From positions 10,796 to 49,845 of the forward strand of contig KN884556.1 in NCBI GenBank assembly GCA_000934455.1: 39,050 nt of DNA, read 5' to 3'. The position numbers and the translations under genes are program-made. This stretch comes from Apostichopus parvimensis (taxonomy: Eukaryota > Echinodermata > Holothuroidea > Aspidochirotida > Stichopodidae). Shown piece after piece: positions 30,471 to 39,050 of the stretch (positions are counted from its first letter, which is position 1; the number at the start of each line of letters is the position of its first letter). The notes beneath the pieces were generated by a model. That model saw nothing but the letters and a program-made list of their open reading frames with translations. It was not told where the DNA came from and searched no databases.

Positions 30471-32791
30471 CAGTGGTCAACTCTACTCTGGGTTGATCTG
30501 AGTCAACTTCACACTTTTTATCATCTTTAATAAAAACAACAAAAGAGGGAGGAGGGTTCACTCTTTCCATCTGACTACAATTAACTGAGACAATTTTGTC
30601 ACCATTGTATGTGGAATTGCTTCTTCCTTATACTTACATATGGTTAGAATGAGTTGTAAAACTTGGAATCACCTCAGGCGAAATAGGAATCTGCGGGGTT
30701 GCAATATGTGTATTAAATGAGACAGTTTTCACTCGTATCTTGTAATAGCTTTATCCCATTATGTATCTTCATTACTCTAATTAATGAAATAAGAATATCA
30801 ATGCCAATGTTTTGCAAACTCATTTCATTAACAACTAAGACTCCTTAGTCAATGCAATAGATTGAATAGTTCTTCATCTGACTTGACCACTATGATATTT
30901 TGGTATAACGGGCTATGAAGAGGGTATAATACCATCGAGTCAAAACTACAGTCAGTCAATGCGGCTTTTCTTTGGTCATTGTGGCTATTGATACCAGAGT
31001 GACAGATTTCCATTTGATTACTTGCCTTGAAGTAAATGAATAGCAGAAGATCTCCAGCAGGTTTTATAATTAGTATAGGAAATCTCTTGTAGATTGTAAA
31101 ATATGACCCTCCCATGCCTCCATACATTCTACAAATTGCAAATTATTTTTAATCCTGAAATAATGGGTTACAAACAGTAAGTTGAAGGTGTAGCAGAGCT
31201 AATCTGCTGTGGGCATGTCATTAATTGTGTAGAACTTGACTATGCTATCTAAGGCAAGTAACCATACATACCTTCTGAACCTCCACTTTTGTACAACTTT
31301 TTCTTTCTAATTTATCTCAGTTGCTCCTAGAGGTAGACTGTTGCTGGTCTGCCTTTGCATACTTTCATGTAGTAGGCTTCCTGTTGGATCAAGCAAATGC
31401 GACTTTACCTGTATATGAAGTTACTGAATAGTAAAAGTATGCACATACAGAAGAACATGCCACCTTTCACAGGATGCATGCAAGTTGTGATAAACTTTTT
31501 TGTATTCTTTGGAATCAAAACATGTTTTCCTACTTAAGAATTATTCATTATCCTGAGAAAGTTCTTTGAATAATGCATCTCATACAGCCTCAGCCCTATA
31601 TTTTGTACCCTAATTGAATTGGACGGTGCTCATGAAGTAATTTTTATATTCTTTATAAACTTTCCAGTGGAAAGAAGACTGTATTTGGTAAATATAATGG
31701 CAATTGCATATGAAGGACTGTAATAACTGTTTTCTTTCACTTCACTTTTGTCGTAAGTGTTTTGGGTGTTCAAATCAGATGTCATCTGATATTAAAGGAT
31801 GGTACTTACTTGTCAGAAATATTCTACATATTAACTACCAAATCAGCTATCCATATGCCTCCTACTGAAGTGTCCATTACAAACTGCCTTAGGTGTTGAA
31901 ATTTACACCAGTTAATTTTACATCAATGGTCATGTACATATCAAACTATTAAAAGATAAATACTTGCTTTAGCAGACCGTTTGCTTTGATATGTTATAGA
32001 TCAATAAGGTAAATGTGAGTGCATTTACTGCTCCATATCTATTTCAGTATTCACCTTTAATTATGTTCTGTCACTTTCATGTCTGGAATGCTCCTTTAAA
32101 GTAAAATCAATGATGAGGTCATTTCATTGTCTAGTCCTGATTGTTTAATGTTAATAAATCACCTTCTTAACTATCATAACTGTCTTAAAGGCAATTCTTT
32201 ATCATCATACCACCTATGTAATACTCTCATCTAGCCAAAGTTATTTGAGCTAGTTTTGCTTCATGAAATCATGTTTAGCCACTTTTTAGGACATGACTCA
32301 ATAGTCTGTGTGCTAGAACGCTTCAGCCAAATTCATTGATGAGGTTCTGAAGTTAATAGGATACTTTATTCAAACATAGAAGTGATATCAATGGTGCACT
32401 AGCTCTTCTTGAGGATGTAACTAAGTTTTAACATATCAACATCCACTATTCAATTAATTTCATCAGCATTTCCCAAGAAGTACACAGAGTTGCAAGCAAA
32501 CACTACTCTATAGGCTAAGAGGAAACTGTGAATTCACAACTTCATTAATTGCACAAAACATACCAAGACATTTTGGCATAAGACCAAACAGCGAGTCTCT
32601 TGTAACAAATGGTTTATTTACCGAGTCTGTTCCAGTTTGTCTTTTCTTTTGCTTAATATGTTTGTTCCCTATTTTGAGACCCCCAAAAATTTCTGTTTAG
32701 GTGGGCAGTGGACCACCAGTACCTCCTATCTGGTTTTGCCACTGAGATAATGGAGGTAAATATTCACAGCACCAACAAAGTAATTACTTAC

Positions 32792-32934
32792 TTTGATCCA
32801 TGGTGAATAATCAGGTGTCCAACCAAGATGTACACCATGTTATGTCTCTCCCTTTTAGTTAAGACACCATTTGCTTCAAAGAACCCCATCACATTTCTTC
32901 CAGTATGGGTCTCTACTAGAATTCTCCTTGTATC
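32792..32934 (-). pseudogene. Best-preserved exon of the decayed gene
   Basis: TTGCAG acceptor and GTAAGT donor, 143 nt fully open: DTRRILVETHTGRNVMGFF, then NGVLTKRERHNMVYILVGHL and IIHHGSK. Phase 0 in, matching the end of the preceding segment; phase 2 out. On its own it could be a functional exon. Confidence 0.65.
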
Positions 32935-33510
32935 CTGCAATTAAATTAATGCACCATGTGTTCAATTTAGAGGGTGGCATGAGGTAAAAGTCTTATTGGT
33001 AGCAATTCATGGTCTTTAAGACTAAAGGACACATTATGGCACAGGACATGTCCCTTTCATATGTTAAATTAAATAATACATGCCTACAATGGTGATGATT
33101 GGTGCAATCACAATATTGTGTTTATATCAAGAAGTAATAAAAACAGTGGCCATAGATCGCATTTTTCCTCGATGAGATCAGCTATGATGAAAGGTACATA
33201 CATAGCTAAACACTTAACATTAGCAGTTGTTTTGACCACTTGTGGATTTTTAAGAGCTGCGGGAGAAATATTACTTGGTTTGTTTTTTAGTAAGTATCAC
33301 CATAGTTGAACGTTTAAAGTCGTTTATTGAACTCTTCAGCTATGAAAAGACCTTGTTCAAGAAAGGTATTCACAATTAGTTTGATTTCAAATGGTAGAAC
33401 ACCTTCCACACAATCATCCATCACATAAGGGGTTTAATTGTTAGTGACATGGTAACTGGCAATCAAATTCAGTATTGATGGTCGTTTCACACCTGTTTGT
33501 GAAACATTAC

Positions 33511-33830
33511 CTGTAAGGATGTCTTGTTAAAAGCTTCCCTTTGTTTGTAGAATGCATCTTTCTTCTACAGTACTTTTCCTCATTGTTACTTTCACTACTT
33601 TGTAAATTGCAGCAATAATTTGTGCTAAAGCTCCAAAATCATTCCAAGCATCTGGTGAAGACCTAAAGTTGTCACATATGACTTCGAACATAAAAGGTCA
33701 TATTTTCCCTTGTAGTCATCACAGAACAGTTCAATACTGGACTGTTCAAGTTTCTTTAAGTCTTCAATCAAACATGAGAGGATACTAGCAAGTCCATATT
33801 TGGCAACAAGGAGAGACTTAGTAAATGCAA
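33511..33830 (-). pseudogene. Pseudogene exon with two compensating frame changes
   Basis: Strong acceptor (TTTTTTTTGTTAG) and donor GTAATG. The first part (SLLVAKYGLASILSCL, then SIELFCDDYKGKYDL) and last part (DAFYKQREAFNKTSLQ) share one frame. The middle (FEVICDNFRSSPDAWNDFG and AQIIAAIYKVVK) lies in another. Total length keeps the phases of the neighbours, so one insertion and one deletion cancel out. Confidence 0.55.
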
Positions 33831-35650
33831 CTAACAAAAAAAAGCTGCTTTAATATATGTTTTACATCTGATGTAATTAACACAATTAGTTATATATAGC
33901 ACTAGTCGTGCTAACTGATCAACTCCATGTTACCTCCCAAGAGTTTTGAACCCCCCTCCCCCGCCCCTAAAAAAGAAAACAATATTGACAATTGCTGAAA
34001 TGTTTCTACCAAATATGTGAGCTATCTTCACTAGTTTCACAACAAACAATACATGTAGAAAGCACAGGTGCTCTGAGTTTGCTAGAAAATATCTCTTAAA
34101 TGTCCAGTAATATCACTGAAGTGCAAATAATGTACATATTAGACAGAACATATTGAGAGAACCCTTCACACTCTTGAACAATGGCTAAGAATGGAAACCT
34201 TTGGTTTTTATCTGAGGACATCCACAGGGTTCAGAAGGTACATGTCTTGTTTTACTGACTGACAACAATATATTCACACATTACAGTACAGAACCAAAGA
34301 CTAGAATATAGCTCATTGGCAGATGGCATAACACTAGATTATCTTCAGATTTATTTTTGACTGACAAGGGTAAGGTAAGAACTGTTAGGAAGGAAAAAGA
34401 GAAATGTTTAGTCATTTTAAGTGTACCATATATCAAGTGGAAGCACATAGGCTTCAGGCAGTGTGATCATAGAAACAAAATCACTAACTCATATGCTGAG
34501 GCAGTTGTGCAGGGTGGTATACACTCTTACGTTATATATATTAACAAACTCACTAAATACATGACTCCATTGAAACAGAATGATGTAGAAGTATGCCACA
34601 TGCTAAATTATTAATAAATGTCTTAGCCTTGGCATATATTGGGTGTATATCAAAAGGCAATAATCTCAAGTAGTTACTCCTACAACTGGGAGGAGTTTAC
34701 AGGCTACGTTCAAGAAAACTAACCATATTCAAATATCCTACTATAGTCTCGGGATATTAAAGTTAATGATAACTCAAGTTTACTGGGTCAATGGAAACCT
34801 TATTATGTAGTATAGGTTTGGTCAAGTTTAACTACATGTTACAATGTATTCCTTATTTGAGTAGCTTAGATATACCAATAAGGATAGTCCTCCTCATAAT
34901 ATAAACCATACTTTAGAAGTATTCTAACTTAATGTGGGTATTGGTCTTGTTTTGTTTGAAGTTGTAAGGAGACATGCACTTCTGGACTAAATTGATTGTT
35001 TAAGAACCTGTCATACATTTTACTGCCTACATTTTGTGAAAACGAGGCTAGCAATACAGGAGTGTGGAAAGACTGATGACTACCCTAACCAGCCACTTAA
35101 CACTATAACACACTAAAAAATTGGAAGGGATCAAGTCATCTGAATATTTTCTTCTTCAATGTATGAAGCATACCAGCAACAAAAAAGGACCAAGTCTAGT
35201 GAATATATGCACAGGTCTCTTTGTGTACATTTATAATACAATGTATGGCATACAGTGCCTAATATGTTGTATGTAAGATTGAGGCCTTTATCTTCCCCTT
35301 AGGCCCTTTCTGTAGGGAGTTTGTTGATTAAGCACGTTTCAAAACAAATAATGTTCCACCAGGATTAGACAGAAACAAAATCACTTTCTTCCCAGGCTCA
35401 AAGCTAATTATAACTACAGCCCAGCTTACGAGTTCTGCTATACACTAAGTATACACTTACCATTACCGTTATCAGCATATTGTAAACCATTATGTGCAAG
35501 ATCTGCATCATGTGACCCCCAAATATTATCTCAAGACTGATTAATCCATATTTACCTAATGAGGAGATGAAGAAAAATGCAATAAGAATCAGCTGTAACT
35601 AATTCAATATTGAGAATATCAGAACTAGATAAGTCATAATGTAAACAATA

Positions 35651-36195
35651 ATCAGAATGCAAAAGTGCATTGTAGTTTCGATGAGGTAATATGAGCAGTT
35701 TTCTTCATGAATCTGACGTAATGTATATTGAGGGTGTACGTGTTTACAAGGCCTTCACGATTTGACCTGCTGTCTACCTATGACATTGGAGCTCAACCAA
35801 AATCCATAGGCTTCTTTCTTACGCAATGTTTTACACCTTCTTACCGAAATATGAGATCTACCCAAACTTCCAATATTGGGATGTCATGTTTACAAGGTTT
35901 TCACAATTTGGCCCCTGGTGACCCCTAATGACCTTTGACCTCCACCAAAAACAATAGGCTTCTTTTACTTCATGTGGTACTTCTACACACCAAAATAAAA
36001 CTGGTCTGACCTTCCCTTCTTGAGATAGCATGTTTACAAGGTTATCAAAATTTCACCCCTGGTGACCCCAAATGATATTTGACCTCCCTCCGCCAAAACA
36101 ATAGGCTTCTTTTACTTAATGCTGCACTTCTACACACCAAAATAAAACTGGTCTGACATTCCCCTTCTTGAGGTATCGTGTTTACAAGCAGGGCG
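35651..36195. repeat. Dispersed repeat element B, related to element A
   Basis: Begins atcagaatgcaaaagtgcat and continues gagcagttttcttcatgaat as in element A, then three tandem subunits with the same phrase order (about 35745, 35895, 36040). The match of both the leader and the subunits shows two copies of one element about 7.85 kb apart. Confidence 0.75.
35929..35941 (-). promoter_or_regulatory. Perfect DR1 site within repeat B
   Basis: Same TGACCTTTGACCT as in element A, at the same place in the subunit. A decayed version (TGATATTTGACCT) is at 36073-36085. Confidence 0.5.
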
Positions 36196-36196
36196 T

Positions 36197-36236
36197 CACA
36201 AACACGCTCACACACACGTACACACACACACACCCA
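36197..36236. repeat. CA-rich microsatellite
   Basis: Imperfect (CA)n directly after repeat B. It produces the Val/Cys-rich minus-strand frame at 36045-36278, which is not a gene. Confidence 0.85.
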
Positions 36237-39050
36237 CGCCATCATGAATGCAAAGGTTACGATTATCATCAAAACCAAAAACCCTTGTAATAGAGTTTGC
36301 TATTTTAGTTTACCAAACAGTTATTCCATTTCTCACAGATATTCAAGCTAATGCTAGAATGACTTTGTGTCCATGAAACAACTCAATAATTGCAAATTCG
36401 TTCCTTTATTGTAAGCAGCTCCTAATGTTCAAGTTGAATCATTTTTGAAAATGTATCCATAACCAAAACAATACGCTAAACTTGGTAACATGTTTGCAAT
36501 CCTTTGGATTAGACTCAATTGATCAGCACACTTTCTAGTTTGGTACTTTTAACATGATTGGTGCAGTTGGCAAAGAAAGAAGTCAACCTTGGTTGAAAAA
36601 CAAAATAACAATTTTTTTACCTTGAAGGCAAACAAAGTTAGGCATAATTACTGGTCTGGATTGCTTTTGTCAAACAATTGGTATAACAGTGTGAAGCAGA
36701 GGCTGCACTAATAAACACATTATGTTGTCTTTGCTTTCACAACTGTCCCAGTAACTTCATTTCTACCTTTGCAGTAGACATCAACCTGATACCCCTCCCC
36801 CTTTCCCAAAACACACACTTATAAATGAATAACTGAATTACAGAATAAATTTAAGAACATGAAAAGAATACAAAATTAATTACGGATTTCAGATAATATT
36901 ACATGCTGAATCCTAAAAAAACTTGTCATATTGTGTTGTATGATCTTCTGTGATAGAATCATAAACTGTTGCTTGTCATAGTGCAATACTCAATACCTTA
37001 TTATTTTCCATGACAACTATGCAATATGAAGGGATGGGTGAACCTTGTCATAAATTACATTATATCTACTAAACCTGGAGACAGTGACAATAGAAAGCCT
37101 TTATGATTTCTTATGTTGAAAATGGAATGAAAGTATTTTTTTAAGAAACAATGGATGCCAGATGACCATTAAAATTGGTCTTATTTGAAAGATTTAAGAT
37201 TTACTTGGCAATAATATAGAAATCACATGAGAATTTCCTCCTCTTGAAAGTTACAATTATGGTACAATTTTTACAGATGATTCTACAATTAGAGAAACAC
37301 TGAACAGAAAAAGTCTCACAGAATCCATCAGTCTAAGACTTATATTGTTCATTTTTAATGCCTTGTTTTGCAGTGATTGGAAATGATGGGGCGGGGGAGT
37401 GTGCTGGATGAGGGACTTTCCGGTGGGGATATATACCTTGAAGGATCTAAAAAATTATACAGTAAACTTATCCACTTAAACACTTGCATTCTCATTGAGA
37501 TGGGGAAGGGGTGGGGTGGGGTAGGTTCAGAATCAGGCTGTGGACCATGCAATCATTACCCTGTTCATGTTTATTGTTCGGTGTACACACCTCTTTCAAG
37601 AGCTGTAATCCGCGCATGAAACTGGCAAATCCCTAAACAGGCTGATCTCAGGACTGAATATTTGAAGTGTACCTAGTGATGAGATAAACAAAATGCATTT
37701 GATCATGAGTATTAATATTATTATTCATATAAATTGTCACCACTCAGTCTGCAAGTAGTAGAGTTCCATCATGTAATACATAGAAATAACACAGCTATTA
37801 TAACCATATGGTATGCTACTGTAGTTGCAAAATCAATTACAAAGTAAAATTAGTAAAAAATATGGGATGTCTTCTAATATTAAATATTTAATTGAAATGA
37901 TATTTACAACTCAGCTATAGTTATAATAACATTGTAAAGAAACTAATGCAACTAGAACACAAATCTATAGACTGTACAAGATGAACTTAATGTCTTCTAA
38001 TGCTTCCCACAGTGAATATACAGCTCAACTAATTCCAAAATAATTGAACTAATAATGATGCAGCCCTGAAAATAGAATGGAGCTTGAAGAAAAAAACATG
38101 ATGAAGGATTTTGGTCACATAATTTAGGAACCAAAGGACCCCTGTACTGTATAGGTTGATGAATTTTGTAGGATATTTTTATATCTGCAGATTTTGATGT
38201 ATACTTATTTCATAACATTTTGTTCTGTACATTTATACTGTGAGGGGGTGGGACTGGGTTGGGGCTACAGTTATAATCTGAGTGCCCAGTGAAATATGTG
38301 ATGAAGACTAATATACTTTAACTAAGGATAAACAAAGACTTAAAAAGTGGGTCTGGTGAAACAATTGTACATGGAACTTTGGCTGGGTCTCAATATGACT
38401 AGTGTACACCTTACTTGAATAATGGTTCTTAAGCCTCACATAATGTAAATGGGAATAGTATAACTGGTGTGCGACAGTTTGTCATGAATTTGAGCAAAAT
38501 ATTGAAGAGGTAAAGGAAGAGCAAACCCAACCATCACTTTTAGCTGATATGACAGACATGAGATGAATATCAAATGTGGAGGTGATTTGTGTTTTACTGT
38601 CCAATTACGATTCAAATCATATTTCCAATATTTAAGCAAATGCTTAAAACAGTCATCTCTACTGTACATTTTAAACTAACATCATGACAAACAAACAACG
38701 TACACTGAAGTTCAGGAATATTTCCATAGTTGTGTGACCTATGTGTTAAGTACCTAAATTAATCAAGGCGTTGTTTTTTCTTGTTTGACAGAGTGTTCAT
38801 TACAAATACCTCAACACATAGATAAACAATACAGAATAAATTCACCACTGTCATGTTTTCACAGCATTATGGTATATCTGAAATGGTATTTTAACTTTTT
38901 GGTTTTGACACAAAGAAAATACATACCTCAACAGAAGACAATTTTGTAGGTAACTCAAACTACTTTCATACAAAACAACAAGTTGTCTTCCAGTCTTACC
39001 ATTCTGTGTGCCAAGCGTTCTATAACACATTATTCATATGAGCCTCTTCA

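Larger units (their letters stand above)
29176..33830 (-). pseudogene. Decayed multi-exon gene of an uncharacterised family, introns retained
   Basis: Ordered minus-strand coding segments: 33830-33511, 32934-32792, 31408-31272, about 31135-31033, about 30470-30302, 30038-29921, 29264-29176 (stop TAA). Well-placed AG/GT sites and matching phases link 33511 to 32934 and 29921 to 29264. Coding character is plain in short blocks: KYGLASILSCLIEDLKKLE, DAWNDFGALAQIIAAIYK, GRNVMGFFEANGVLTKRER, SNPGPADAVKEYVEANF, ISMGVFSKYRESCREVEE and DLVLFVLPLLFDNCNKGKRR. Damage: two compensating frame changes in the first segment, an in-frame TAG at about 31310 and a frame change just before SIVEWLKSN near 30470. 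The layout recalls uncharacterised animal proteins of a SAMD3-like type, from memory and unverified. Retained introns rule out a processed copy. Assembly error could mimic some breaks. Confidence 0.5.
33850..39050. other. No gene recognised apart from repeat B; CpG-poor
   Basis: Probably intron or 5' flank of the decayed minus-strand gene. A minus-strand donor-like GTAAGAC at about 38998 with VIERLAHRM before it could be another exon of that gene at the window edge (weak). G-rich tracts occur at about 37387 and 37501-37520. Confidence 0.3.

Noticed and set aside
33118-33309. 63-codon plus-strand frame
   Set aside because: Opposite to the decayed minus-strand gene, in its intron, with no motif or splice support.
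34181-34237. Plus-strand ATG frame MAKNGNLWFLSEDIHRVQK before a gtacat
   Set aside because: Nineteen codons, weak donor, no partner exon found on the plus strand.
36045-36278. Minus-strand frame with Val/Cys repeats
   Set aside because: Translation of a CA microsatellite and of repeat element B.
37377-37619. 80-codon plus-strand frame with Gly-rich segments
   Set aside because: Built on G-rich low-complexity tracts; no splice or family support.
1-39050. CRISPR arrays, rRNA, tRNA, bacterial operons or viral genes
   Set aside because: None seen; gene structure is animal-type. Direct repeats found are dispersed elements or duplicated first-exon-like units, not regularly spaced short repeats. 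A tRNA scan could not be run.

Overview
This is eukaryotic, AT-rich, intron-rich genomic DNA from an invertebrate animal. There are no bacterial operons; coding segments are bounded by GT/AG splice sites with matching phases. The style of the NACHT protein (P-loop, LLDGFDE Walker B, TTRPS sensor, and a C-terminal module seen in echinoderm NACHT expansions) suggests an echinoderm, most likely a sea cucumber. That species call is inference.

Layout. (1) 1-9.7 kb: no convincing protein gene. It holds four diverged copies of one putative promoter/first-exon unit, near 1.9, 4.5, 5.5 and 7.8 kb. Each has a CGGCGCC-type motif 113-117 bases before a splice donor (decayed in the fourth). (2) 9.7-12.06 kb, minus strand: a short Ig receptor gene with a signal peptide, two Ig domains and a probable transmembrane exon ending almost at once in a stop. 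(3) 12.46-24.37 kb, plus strand: the main gene. Thirteen phase-compatible exons give an open reading frame of 1,214 codons: signal peptide, four Ig-like domains, one transmembrane helix, a short basic juxtamembrane tail with an optional EEDYVNM microexon, a NACHT NTPase, and a repeating C-terminal module. Its 3' end is not resolved. (4) 24.4-28.7 kb: intron or intergenic DNA with a dispersed repeat carrying a nuclear-receptor-type DR1 site. (5) 28.7-39 kb: CpG-poor DNA with a minus-strand multi-exon gene relic (frame changes and a stop, introns retained) and a second copy of the DR1-bearing repeat.

How the parts may work together. The main gene looks like a cell-surface receptor that puts Ig-type ligand recognition outside the membrane and a NACHT switch inside it, fusing two innate-immune modules normally found on separate proteins. 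The divergent short Ig gene shares the same C2-type Ig signature and lacks a signalling tail, so it could be a decoy, ligand or partner. The main gene's start codon lies four bases after a 3' splice site, so its true first exon is upstream. The duplicated first-exon-like units are candidates, which would nest the short Ig gene inside its first intron. The Ig-TM-NACHT receptor is the strongest candidate here for an undescribed system.
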